NCBI GenBank assembly: GCA_947371415.1
Contig: CANBPJ010000011.1
Span: 1-23,761, forward strand
Length of the DNA stretch: 23,761 bases
Reading direction: 5' to 3'
Source: Burkholderiaceae bacterium
GTDB taxonomy: Bacteria > Pseudomonadota > Gammaproteobacteria > Burkholderiales > Burkholderiaceae
In this document: positions 15,613 to 23,526 of the stretch, one piece after another
How positions within the stretch are numbered: position 1 is the stretch's first letter
How the letters are laid out: every line of letters begins with the position of its first letter
The notes under the pieces: model-generated
What the model was told of the DNA's origin: nothing
The model's input: the letters and a program-made list of their open reading frames with translations, nothing else
Database searches by the model: none
Made by a program: the position numbers and the translations under genes

Positions 15613-16797
15613 ATGGCAGATCGTTTGGAACCCATTTTGCCGGGTTCGTATTTAGGAATTTTGGGTGGCGGTCAATTGGGGCGGATGTTTACACAGGCTG
15701 CCCAAGCAATGGGATACAAGGTTTGTGTTCTTGATCCCGGCTCAGATAGTCCTGCCGGTTCCATTGCGGAAAAATTCATTCAAGCTGACTACACCGATTC
15801 TGCCGCACTAAAAGAGATGGCGGCATTATGTAAATCCGTGAGTACTGAGTTTGAAAATGTACCCGCTCAAGCTCTCGATGAGTTGGAATCCCTGGGTGTC
15901 TTTGTGGCGCCCCGGAGCAGCTGTGTATCTTTAGCTCAAAATCGGGTTGCTGAGAAAAAATTCTTGGCCACCTGGAAGGCGGAAACCAATATTGGCCCTG
16001 CGCCGTATTGCGTAGTTGAGCATGATGCAGATATTGCACATGTGCCCGCAGATCTTTTCCCTGGAATTTTAAAGACGGCTCGTATGGGTTACGACGGCAA
16101 AGGTCAAATTACGATTTATGACTCTGTCAACCTAGTTGCTGCTTGGGCTGAATTGGGTAAGGTGCCCTGTGTTCTTGAAAAGCGGATGGATTTGGATTTT
16201 GAAGTATCTGCTTTAGTAGTGCGTGGCTATGACGATGCAGTAGTGGCTTATCCCGTTTCTCAGAATATTCATCGTGACGGTATCTTGCACACCTCAACCG
16301 TGCCAGCGCCATCACTTAAGCCTGCGCAAGAGAAGAAAATTATTGAAGCCGCTAAAGCGCTGATTCGGAAAATCGATTATGTAGGTGTTTTATGCGTCGA
16401 ATTTTTTGTGCTTAAGAGTGGCGATATTGTGGCGAATGAGATTGCGCCACGTCCCCATAACTCGGGCCACTACACCATGGACGCCTGTGTGAGTAGTCAG
16501 TTTGAGCAGCAGGTCAGAAGTATGGCGCGCTTACCCTTAGGTGATACCCGATTGCTAGCCCCGGTTTCCATGTTGAATTTATTGGGTGATCTTTGGTACG
16601 AGGGCAGTGAAGACAAAGCTAGAGAGCCCGCTTGGAATCAAGTGCTCTCTCACCCTGATGCTAAGCTCCATTTATATGGCAAGGCCGATCCACGCATGGG
16701 GCGCAAGATGGGGCATATCAATTGTTTGGGTGAATCACTCAATCAAGCCCGCCAAAATTGTGCAGCCGTTGCAGTTGAATTAGGGATCGAGCCCTAG
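15613..16797 (+). CDS. purK: N5-carboxyaminoimidazole ribonucleotide synthase (ATP-grasp)
   Basis: PurK makes N5-CAIR from AIR, bicarbonate and ATP. The 394 residues contain the N-terminal preATP-grasp motif GILGGGQLGRMFTQAAQAMG (residues 13-32), a short KEMAALCKSVSTEFENVP segment, and the ATP-grasp core with KTARMGYDGKGQ, CVLEKRMDLDFEVSALVVR, GVLCVEFFVLKSGDIVANE and the signature APRPHNSGHYTMDA. Spacing is 4 bases from purE and 2 bases to the tsaC/sua5 gene, so it is in the middle of the operon. Confidence 0.97.
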   Translation: MADRLEPILPGSYLGILGGGQLGRMFTQAAQAMGYKVCVLDPGSDSPAGSIAEKFIQADYTDSAALKEMAALCKSVSTEFENVPAQALDELESLGVFVAPRSSCVSLAQNRVAEKKFLATWKAETNIGPAPYCVVEHDADIAHVPADLFPGILKTARMGYDGKGQITIYDSVNLVAAWAELGKVPCVLEKRMDLDFEVSALVVRGYDDAVVAYPVSQNIHRDGILHTSTVPAPSLKPAQEKKIIEAAKALIRKIDYVGVLCVEFFVLKSGDIVANEIAPRPHNSGHYTMDACVSSQFEQQVRSMARLPLGDTRLLAPVSMLNLLGDLWYEGSEDKAREPAWNQVLSHPDAKLHLYGKADPRMGRKMGHINCLGESLNQARQNCAAVAVELGIEP

Positions 16798-16799
16798 AG

Positions 16800-17894
16800 A
16801 TGTCCAGCGATAGTAGCTCGCTGCAATCATCTGCAGTGATTAATGAGGCAGTGCAATCTTTGCGCGATGGTGGTTTGGTTGCCTTTCCTACTGAGACAGT
16901 CTACGGTTTGGGGGCAGATGCGAAGAACCCCGACGCAATCAAACAGATTTTTACTGCTAAAGGCAGACCCTCCAATCATCCGCTGATTGTGCATTTGGCG
17001 GCCCCTGATAAATTCGATCAAGATCAAGTTGACTGGCTTCCAGTACTTGCTCCATGGGTGCGTGATTTATCAGAGGATGCACTCAAGCTAATTAATGCTT
17101 TTTGGCCAGGCCCGCTGACCTTAGTTTTCAAAAAAGATAAGAGTGTTTTAAATGAACTTACGGGTGGTCAGGACACGGTAGCAATTCGTGCACCCGCTCA
17201 TCCTCTTGCACAAGAGTTATTGCGTAAATTTAAGGGTGGGGTTGTTGCTCCTTCAGCGAATCGATTCGGAAAAGTATCGCCAACGAGCGCGGCTGATGTA
17301 CGTAGCGAGTTTGAGGGCATGCTTGATCTCATGATTTTGGATGGCGGCGATTGCGAAGTCGGTATTGAATCAACCATCATTGATTTATCTTCTGGCGACC
17401 ACGCAGTTTTGTTGCGACCCGGCCTCATTACCCCTAGCGACATTTTTGCCAAGACGGGTATCAAGGTGTATCTAGTTGGTGAGGGTAATGCAAGCAAGCA
17501 GGGGGCTACTTTGCCGAGAGTATCTGGAAGTCTACGTGCGCATTACGCCCCAACGACTCCATTAAGAATGTATGCATCAGGCAGAGTATTGGATGCGCTG
17601 AGTGAGTTTCCGGATATAAAGTCGCAAGTAGCGGTTGCAGTGTGGGATTCAGATTCTTCCTTGGGCGAGGATGGTCATCCATCTGTGCATTTTGAGGAAG
17701 TGCTTGTTCCTAGTGATAGCGCTGCATTTGCCAGCCGCTTATATCGTACCTTGCGGGATTTGGATCAACAGGGCTGGGATCTGATTTTGTTCCCAGAGCC
17801 ACCTGCAGGCGAAGAGTGGGATGGCGTGCGGGATCGACTTCAGCGCGCCTGTTTTGGTTCTGGTCCGTCTTCTAGCAGCCACGCCAATAGTTGA
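16800..17894 (+). CDS. tsaC: L-threonylcarbamoyladenylate synthase, Sua5 type
   Basis: This enzyme makes threonylcarbamoyl-AMP from threonine, bicarbonate and ATP for the t6A37 modification of ANN-decoding tRNAs. The 364-residue protein is the long Sua5 form. The N-terminal YrdC domain (about 1-215) has GGLVAFPTETVYGLGADAK, the KGRPSNHPLIVH loop and the SANRFGKVSPTSA strand. The C-terminal Sua5 domain (about 230-360) starts near RVSGSLRAHYAPTTPLRMY. It is last in the pgk-to-tsaC run, 2 bases after purK. Its last 55 bases overlap the 3' end of dacB on the other strand. I see no terminator for it, so transcription may continue antisense into dacB. Confidence 0.95.
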   Translation: MSSDSSSLQSSAVINEAVQSLRDGGLVAFPTETVYGLGADAKNPDAIKQIFTAKGRPSNHPLIVHLAAPDKFDQDQVDWLPVLAPWVRDLSEDALKLINAFWPGPLTLVFKKDKSVLNELTGGQDTVAIRAPAHPLAQELLRKFKGGVVAPSANRFGKVSPTSAADVRSEFEGMLDLMILDGGDCEVGIESTIIDLSSGDHAVLLRPGLITPSDIFAKTGIKVYLVGEGNASKQGATLPRVSGSLRAHYAPTTPLRMYASGRVLDALSEFPDIKSQVAVAVWDSDSSLGEDGHPSVHFEEVLVPSDSAAFASRLYRTLRDLDQQGWDLILFPEPPAGEEWDGVRDRLQRACFGSGPSSSSHANS

Positions 17895-19399
17895 TCGTGC
17901 GCCTCTAAACCTCTCCAAGCGTTGGGGTGGTTGATAAAGGAAGTCACAGCGTACATCTTTCCGGACTTACTCATCACATAGCCCGAGATTGCCCTAACAT
18001 CTGCGAGTGAGCCAGTCTTAATTCTGGCTTCAGGCTTTTTCTTCAAATGGAGAAATTTTCGTAACTGCGCCATCAGGCGATTTCTCATCGTACCGTCTGT
18101 TCCCGCAATCGGTAGGCTGTTGTAAAAAATATCACCTACAGATAGATTGCGGGCCGTAACGAGTAATTGATTCATGTGCTCCGCGGAGATTGCCTCATTA
18201 CGTGATAGGCCGGAACCGTTCTCAATTACCAGTTCTGGAAACTGCAGTCCTAAACCTTTCAGCCAGCTCTGAATCACGAGTTCGCCATTTTCAGTGGTCG
18301 CTGGTTTACCCATCTTCTCTAAAGCTAAGGTCAGCATCAATTGTCTAGCCATTACGTTATTTGAGTACTTATTAATGTCTTGTACATCATCAGCCAAAGC
18401 AATACCTTCAAACTGTAGTAGCAGTCGCGATGCTAGAGGAATGGTGCCGGACTTTCCGGTTGGCGCGTGCACCCAGGCTCCGCCTGCTAATTCCCAGGCC
18501 GCAGCAAATCCTTGAGTTAAAAAAGTATTAGCATCCAAAGCAACAACGTTGTAGTTCACGCCCTTACATGCACTAGGGAAACTGCCAGAGAACTGCGCGG
18601 TTAAGAGTTGGTTGGTAGTGGCCCCATCTCCTTCGGGGTCTAAGTTAAAACGAATATTACTTTTCCAGCTATCGCAAGATTGATCAACCAATTGCATTTG
18701 GTTGATCACTTTGAGCTGGGAGAGTGGCGGCGTATAGTTAATATCAATAAAGTCTGCGGTACGAGATTTACCCAGCTGAAAGGAGAGGGTTCTAAAGGCA
18801 TACAGCAAGGGGTCCGGCGGCACGTTATAAGCGCGTAAGGATTCGCCATCAATGGTGTTATGTTCCATCACATTGGGGGCATAGGCACTTCGATCAAAAA
18901 ACAAATTACCATCAATTTTCTGAATGCCGAGATTTTGTAAGGCCTTCATCATTTTGGCTAATTCTTCTGGAACTAGCTTTGGATCACCTGTGCCTTGTAA
19001 ATACAAATTACCTTTGAGAGTGCCCTGACGGATTAATCCGTCGGTATAAATATTGGTACGCCAACGATATTTAGGTCCCAGAACATCTAGGCCGCCAAGG
19101 GTGGTAAGCAACTTCATGGTTGAGGCGGGGTTCATCGCCTGTTGGGAGCGCCAATCTAATTCTGTTTTAGCTGTAATTTTTCCAGGACGACCCGGCTCGA
19201 TTTCTACTACGGAAATACTGATTGCCTCTTTGGGGATTTGATTCTTCTCAAGGCTGGCGGCGACAGTCTTGGGGATGTATTGCGGGGCGGCATCTTGGGA
19301 GGCTTGATCAGCAGAATGAGCTTGTGGGCCGAGCAATAAGCAGGCTAATAGGCTAGCCAGTAGTGCCACAGGAAAGGATGAAGAGTTTTGTGGGCGCAT
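17840..19399 (-). CDS. dacB: D-alanyl-D-alanine carboxypeptidase/endopeptidase (PBP4, peptidase S13)
   Basis: PBP4-type enzymes trim terminal D-alanine and hydrolyse peptidoglycan cross-links in the periplasm. The 519-residue product has a signal peptide (FPVALLASLLACLLL, ending near AHSA at residue 30) and the three S13 motifs: Ser93-x-x-Lys96 (STMK, nucleophile Ser93), Ser346-Asn-Asn348 (YSNNVMAR), and Lys461-Thr-Gly463 (RIKTGSLADV). The large insertion between the first two motifs is normal for the family. The ATG at 19399 is preceded by GGGGA with almost no spacing, so the initiation signal is unusual. Its 3' end overlaps the convergent tsaC gene by 55 bases. It lies 47 bases downstream of the sensor-kinase gene on the same strand, but probably has its own promoter. 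Confidence 0.95.
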   Translation of the reverse strand: MRPQNSSSFPVALLASLLACLLLGPQAHSADQASQDAAPQYIPKTVAASLEKNQIPKEAISISVVEIEPGRPGKITAKTELDWRSQQAMNPASTMKLLTTLGGLDVLGPKYRWRTNIYTDGLIRQGTLKGNLYLQGTGDPKLVPEELAKMMKALQNLGIQKIDGNLFFDRSAYAPNVMEHNTIDGESLRAYNVPPDPLLYAFRTLSFQLGKSRTADFIDINYTPPLSQLKVINQMQLVDQSCDSWKSNIRFNLDPEGDGATTNQLLTAQFSGSFPSACKGVNYNVVALDANTFLTQGFAAAWELAGGAWVHAPTGKSGTIPLASRLLLQFEGIALADDVQDINKYSNNVMARQLMLTLALEKMGKPATTENGELVIQSWLKGLGLQFPELVIENGSGLSRNEAISAEHMNQLLVTARNLSVGDIFYNSLPIAGTDGTMRNRLMAQLRKFLHLKKKPEARIKTGSLADVRAISGYVMSKSGKMYAVTSFINHPNAWRGLEAHDQLLAWLLEDGPEPKQAR

Positions 19400-19437
19400 T
19401 CCCCATAGGATAAACCTTGGGGTTCACTTATCCAAGT

Positions 19438-19466
19438 GCTGGCACTTTACTGGCAGTGCCGCTTTT
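19438..19466 (+). terminator. Plus-strand terminator-like hairpin at the 3' end of the sensor-kinase gene
   Basis: GGCACT and AGTGCC (19441-19460) form a 6-bp stem around an 8-base loop, followed on the plus strand by GCTTTTTG. The T-run is on the plus side, while both flanking genes are on the minus strand, so it is oriented to stop antisense transcription reading out of tsaC and through dacB. On the minus strand it overlaps the kinase stop codon and lacks a T-run. Confidence 0.45.
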
Positions 19467-21885
19467 TGTAAGTCCCAATAATTTGGTTTTGTTCTTTCAG
19501 GAGTTTTATGAATCGCTCAATTCGATCCGCTAGCGGGCCACTACCCTCAAGATTTTTACAGGCATTAATAAATTGAGAGGCTTCCAGTAATTGCGCCCCA
19601 CCTTTAACCTTATGAACTAAGCTCTGGAATTCGGTTTCATTAACTAAGGCCTGATTGTTGTCTGAGAAAAGTTCACTCAATACTTCTTCATGAACCTTTT
19701 CAATTTCTTCCAAGATCACGATGATCTGCCGGGGATCATCTTTAATGAGCTTCGCGAAGGCCTCGAAAGAATATTCTTCTCCCTCATGGGTAGTGAAATT
19801 GCTAGGGTCAAAGTAGCGCATGAGCTCATTCTCAAGAGCGCCTAAACTGAGTGGCTTGATGAGTATGCCATTCATGCCAGATGATAGGAATTGATGACGC
19901 GAGTCAAGAGCATAGATATCTGCCGTGACGCCAATAATAATTAAGTCGCGATTACCAAGGAGTCTGATTTGTTGAGCCAGTTCAGATCCCTGCATGCCCG
20001 GCATAGATTGATCGGTGAGCATGAGATCAAAGTGGCGGTCTCGCATCAACTCAAGTGCATTGCTAGCATTTTCACAAACGCATGTTTGAATACCGAGTGC
20101 TTCTAATTGCAGTGACAAAATTTGGCGACTGGCTGGATGATCTTCAACCACCAAGGCTTGAATGACATTGCCATTCCGACCTGGCCTTTTGGAAATCCAG
20201 CTTCTAGGAGAGGGTATTAATGAATCAAAAAAAGTAACCTTTGCTGCAGCAATGCTAGTTCTTGGAAAGGCAACAGAAAAGTGGACGTTGCTCCCAAAGC
20301 CTGGAGCACTTTCAAAATAGAGATGACTGTTCATCGAACTCACTAAATGATTGGTGATGGTAAGTCCTAGGCCAGTTCCTCTTTTTTGCTCACACAGCGA
20401 GGAGTCTTGTGCGACCGGTAACTGCTCAAATGCTTGGAGGGCCAATTCAATTTGCTCACTACCCATACCAACACCGGTATCAATTACCCTAAACTCAATC
20501 AGCTGCCCCGCATGATCGTCGGCAAGGACGGTGATAGAGAAATAAACCTCGCCTTGGGTCGTGAACTTAATCGCATTGCTGAGCAAATTTTGCAGAACTT
20601 GTCGCAGACGCAATGAATCAATCATTAAGACTTCAGCGATTCTGGGATCAATCGATGTATGGAGTAACAGATTTTGTTTCTTAGCTACCGTCGAGAATGC
20701 AGCATGAATATCCATCACTAGTTGATGGGGATTGCAGGGCTCTAAATTGAGGGTGAGCTTACCTGCTTCAATTTTCGAGATATCTAGCACTTGGTTTAGC
20801 ATGCCCAAAAGAGATTCTGCTGAGGCTTGCGCGCTCTTTAGTAAAGGTTTATCTTTTTTAGGAAATTGCGCACTTCCTAGAAGTAATTCTTGTACTCCTA
20901 AAATGGCATTCATGGGCGTGCGAATCTCATGACTCATAGTTGCTAGAAAAGCAGATTTTGCAGCATTCGCCTTTTCAGCCAATTCCTTTGAATGAAGTAA
21001 TTCAAGTGCGGCCTTCTTTTGATGAAAGTACTTTCTTTGGAGTTGATAAAACATCACTCCGCCAATAATGAAAACGAGGGCTGCACTGAGCCAGGGCAGC
21101 ATAGCTCCTCTCGGAGCCTGTACTTGTGGCATTGGCATCTCGCCAAATGCAAAGAGTTTGCGTGATGCAACGGGATCTAGGTCATCTAAGAAGTGGGCTA
21201 GCACTCCGTGTAAAGGTGCATTTTGGTCAGAGATCAACCAGCGATAAGCAAAGGGATCTCGACTGTAAAAACCATCCACCTTGAGATCTGGATTTTTTGA
21301 GCTTTGTATTAGTTGGTGTGCTAAACGAAGGGGCATGACAAGTGCCTCGACATCATTTCTGACCAGCGCTTGAATTAACTGGGTAGATGAATTGGCCCCA
21401 GTGTTTCTGTTATCCGCATTGAGAGGCGAGCTTTCAAAGCCCCGATCGAAGTACCCAATTTTTAGATCTGGTACATCAAGTTTGCTTGATGTCTTAGTGA
21501 CGATGGCGTCCTGCCCCCAAAAGATGGCTTCTGAGAGGGCGCCAAATTGCAAGACCTGATTATTCATTCCAGGTGGATCAATAATGAAATCTACCTCTCC
21601 TTTAGAGATTTGCCTCAGACCTTCTGGGTCTGACGTTCTCCATACTGGTACAAATTGTTGCCGAGTGCATTCTTCAAATTTGGATAGCAGACTTTTGAAG
21701 ACTCCAGCTTTTTGTGATTTATTTGATTGAGCTAAGTAGGGTGCATATTTTTCATGAATACTAAATCGCACGATAGGATGGGCATCGATCCAAGATTGTT
21801 CTACAGCACTGAAAGGTCCGCCATGGGCCAGTCCTCCACATAGACAGCAGATTGATAAAGCATTTCTCAATATGAATCGATGCAT
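19447..21885 (-). CDS. BvgS/EvgS-like unorthodox hybrid sensor histidine kinase
   Basis: The 812-residue inner-membrane sensor has these parts in order: a signal-like N-terminus (1-22); a periplasmic solute-binding-like (Venus flytrap) domain at about 28-250, opening with SWIDAHPIVRFSIHEKYAPY as in BvgS-type sensors; one membrane segment (about 263-281); a histidine kinase with His319 in ATMSHEIRTPMN; an ATPase domain with N box LLSNAIKF, DTGVGMG and GTGLGLTI; a receiver with phospho-acceptor Asp625 in LMLTDQSMPGM; and an HPt domain with His758 in HKVKGGAQLLEA. This supports a His-Asp-His-Asp phosphorelay to the response regulator encoded 7 bases upstream. BvgS has two flytrap domains and a PAS domain; here I see one flytrap and no PAS. 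The ligand is unknown. Confidence 0.93.
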   Translation of the reverse strand: MHRFILRNALSICCLCGGLAHGGPFSAVEQSWIDAHPIVRFSIHEKYAPYLAQSNKSQKAGVFKSLLSKFEECTRQQFVPVWRTSDPEGLRQISKGEVDFIIDPPGMNNQVLQFGALSEAIFWGQDAIVTKTSSKLDVPDLKIGYFDRGFESSPLNADNRNTGANSSTQLIQALVRNDVEALVMPLRLAHQLIQSSKNPDLKVDGFYSRDPFAYRWLISDQNAPLHGVLAHFLDDLDPVASRKLFAFGEMPMPQVQAPRGAMLPWLSAALVFIIGGVMFYQLQRKYFHQKKAALELLHSKELAEKANAAKSAFLATMSHEIRTPMNAILGVQELLLGSAQFPKKDKPLLKSAQASAESLLGMLNQVLDISKIEAGKLTLNLEPCNPHQLVMDIHAAFSTVAKKQNLLLHTSIDPRIAEVLMIDSLRLRQVLQNLLSNAIKFTTQGEVYFSITVLADDHAGQLIEFRVIDTGVGMGSEQIELALQAFEQLPVAQDSSLCEQKRGTGLGLTITNHLVSSMNSHLYFESAPGFGSNVHFSVAFPRTSIAAAKVTFFDSLIPSPRSWISKRPGRNGNVIQALVVEDHPASRQILSLQLEALGIQTCVCENASNALELMRDRHFDLMLTDQSMPGMQGSELAQQIRLLGNRDLIIIGVTADIYALDSRHQFLSSGMNGILIKPLSLGALENELMRYFDPSNFTTHEGEEYSFEAFAKLIKDDPRQIIVILEEIEKVHEEVLSELFSDNNQALVNETEFQSLVHKVKGGAQLLEASQFINACKNLEGSGPLADRIERFIKLLKEQNQIIGTYKKRHCQ

Positions 21886-21892
21886 GCTCGTA

Positions 21893-22516
21893 TTAGCTTT
21901 CGATAATATTGTTCATGCGGCAGAACAATATCAAGTCTGCAATATTGTTAATCCCTAGCTTGTCAAAGACTCTAGTCTTATAGGTTGCCACTGTCTTGTT
22001 ACTAATGTGCAGTAAGTCTGATATCTGCTGGTTGGTATTCCCTTTTCCGAGATACTTCATCACCTGTAGCTCGCGGTCAGATATCAGTGCCAATTTGTCA
22101 TTGTCACTTAACGAAGTATTCCCATTTTTTCCATGAGTGAAAAACGTATATCCCTGTGAAATGGCAACGCACGCTGCCAGAATGACATCTTGCCCGGCAG
22201 TCTTATTGACAAAGCCATGTGCACCTAACGAGCGCACTCTGCCGCCATACACTGCCTCATCAAGGCTAGAGAGCACCAGAATACGAACCTCTGGATGCAT
22301 TAAGCCGATGCGGCGGATGACATCAAACCCATCCGTCTTTGGCATATCCAAATCTAATATGACCATATTGGGATTGACTTCTTTAATGGAGCGCAGGCAT
22401 TCTTCACCGTTTTGCGCCTGTCCTGCTATCTCAAAAAGCAATTGATCCTGCAGCATACTTTTTAAAGCCATCAGCATAGCCGGATGGTCATCTACCAACA
22501 TCACGCGTTTTCTCAT
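21893..22516 (-). CDS. NarL/FixJ-family response regulator, BvgA/EvgA-like
   Basis: A 207-residue transcription factor with an N-terminal receiver domain (Asp9, Asp10, phospho-acceptor Asp55 in VILDLDMPKTDG, Lys105 in FVNKTAG) and a C-terminal LuxR-type helix-turn-helix (about 140-202: ISDRELQVMKYLGKGNTNQQ, then HISNKTVATYKTRVFDKLGI). The length and the layout match BvgA and EvgA (about 205). Its ATG overlaps the stop codon of the EAL-domain gene by one base (TAATG), and the hybrid kinase gene follows after 7 bases. It is therefore the cognate regulator, presumably phosphorylated by the kinase HPt domain. Target genes are unknown; a TTTCCTACA element in the operon leader suggests autoregulation. 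Confidence 0.95.
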   Translation of the reverse strand: MRKRVMLVDDHPAMLMALKSMLQDQLLFEIAGQAQNGEECLRSIKEVNPNMVILDLDMPKTDGFDVIRRIGLMHPEVRILVLSSLDEAVYGGRVRSLGAHGFVNKTAGQDVILAACVAISQGYTFFTHGKNGNTSLSDNDKLALISDRELQVMKYLGKGNTNQQISDLLHISNKTVATYKTRVFDKLGINNIADLILFCRMNNIIES

Positions 22517-23343
22517 TACTTGTCTCCGTTTTGGTTTTTATGAGGGTGCAGCGAAAAAATGGCTTTAGCGATGCGACTATCGCTAATGTGTAACATTTGA
22601 TGGCGACTGACCGGCGCCATCATGAGTCCGCCACAGCTGTGATGCGCACCTAATGCGATGACGTTTTCTAAATCTTTGACTAGGGTGACATTGCTGGCAT
22701 AGATTTGACTTTGGAATTTCTGGTCAAGGGAAATCATCTCAATTGGCAAGCCATCAGCTCGAAATCGATCTATCTCTAGATGAATACCTTCAGGCTGTAT
22801 TGCTTCGATCCAGCGGATTTGTGAGCTCGTCCCAGTAAATTGGAGCAGATGGATTAATACACCAAGGCGGCGCATTCGCAATAATCCTTCCATACAGAGA
22901 TCGATGGAATCTGTATCTTCCAGTCTGTGAATGCCCAAGCTCACGAGGCCAACCGGCAGTCGAGAGTTCAGGATGAGGTCACTCAAGGCATCTATAAGAC
23001 TAGTTGACGCCAGATGCTCTGCGGAAAGGGGCAAGATACCCGGAATAAAGCGACCACTGCGATACCAGTATGTGATTGTGTCTAAGCCCTCCATGAATAA
23101 TCTCAGAAGCTGGGTGTCGGCAGTGGTCAGTAATGGTCTAAATAAAGAGCTCGTCAGCTTGGTTCCTTGATTATTAAAAATGGGTTCGTTACTAATCGCT
23201 TGTCGCTGGGACCAGGATTGGTGTTCTTCGAGCGCTTCGCTACTCAGGCCAAGCCAGGGCTGGCCGCAGGCATCGCGCACCTCTTGGAAGGGTTTGTTCT
23301 TCCAAGCCTTTACAAGCGTGTACAGCCGGGATTTCGGGCTCAT
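22516..23343 (-). CDS. Degenerate EAL-domain protein (BvgR-like position), likely catalytically inactive
   Basis: About 275 residues. From about residue 95 on it follows the EAL fold without its active site. FIPGILPLSAEHLASTSLID sits where EAL proteins have the segment before their first conserved helix. The segment LRMRRLGVLIHLLQFTGTS corresponds to the usual L..LG..+A+DDFGTG, with the two metal-binding aspartates replaced. PEGIHLEID corresponds to the K-I-D strand, and LENVIALGAHHSCGGLMMAPVS to the C-terminal LGC...QG...P segment. The EAL triad and the catalytic lysine and glutamate are absent, so c-di-GMP hydrolysis is unlikely. It overlaps the regulator gene (TAATG). Start: ATG 23343, 7 bases after GGAG; ATG 23349 is too close to that site. 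The assignment is by eye. Confidence 0.72.
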   Translation of the reverse strand: MSPKSRLYTLVKAWKNKPFQEVRDACGQPWLGLSSEALEEHQSWSQRQAISNEPIFNNQGTKLTSSLFRPLLTTADTQLLRLFMEGLDTITYWYRSGRFIPGILPLSAEHLASTSLIDALSDLILNSRLPVGLVSLGIHRLEDTDSIDLCMEGLLRMRRLGVLIHLLQFTGTSSQIRWIEAIQPEGIHLEIDRFRADGLPIEMISLDQKFQSQIYASNVTLVKDLENVIALGAHHSCGGLMMAPVSRHQMLHISDSRIAKAIFSLHPHKNQNGDK

Positions 23344-23419
23344 CAGCATTCTCCAATCATTGATCAGCCAGTCTAGGCATGACGGATTGGAGTAGTAAGG
23401 GCTTAAGGCTTATTTATCT

Positions 23420-23435
23420 GTAGGAAACTACCTAC
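23420..23435 (-). promoter_or_regulatory. Inverted repeat containing a TTTCCTACA element in the EAL operon leader
   Basis: The minus strand reads GTAGGTAGTTTCCTAC followed by A: a 5-bp inverted repeat (GTAGG and CCTAC, 6-base spacer) that includes TTTCCTACA. TTTCCTA is the heptad I remember for BvgA binding upstream of fhaB and bvgAS, and TTCCTACA matches one half of the E. coli EvgA box as I recall it. The second EvgA half-site is not present at the expected place. It lies about 13-21 bases downstream of the predicted transcription start. Confidence 0.4.
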
Positions 23436-23447
23436 TAGCCTGCCCCC

Positions 23448-23477
23448 ATTATAGAAAGTGTGGGAAGTCCATTTGAA
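23448..23477 (-). promoter_or_regulatory. Candidate sigma-70 promoter of the EAL-regulator-kinase operon
   Basis: On the minus strand, TTCAAA (23477-23472) and a perfect TATAAT (23453-23448) are separated by 18 bases. Transcription would start near 23441, giving a leader of roughly 95 bases to the EAL gene. The promoter is divergent from the groES promoter, with only about 20 bases between the two -35 elements. Confidence 0.55.
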
Positions 23478-23495
23478 ATTTAAGGGGATTTTGCC

Positions 23496-23526
23496 CTTGA
23501 AATTGCATGATTCAGACCTATATAAT
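23496..23526 (+). promoter_or_regulatory. groES promoter (overlapping heat-shock and sigma-70 type)
   Basis: CTTGAAA at 23496-23502 is a full match to the sigma-32 -35 element. ACCTATAT at 23516-23523, 13 bases on, is a partial match to its CCCCATnT -10. The same TTGAAA pairs with a perfect sigma-70 TATAAT at 23521-23526 with an 18-base spacer. The start would fall inside the CIRCE operator. An imperfect inverted repeat (TTTAAGGG and CCCTTGAA, 23479-23501) covers the -35. Confidence 0.7.
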
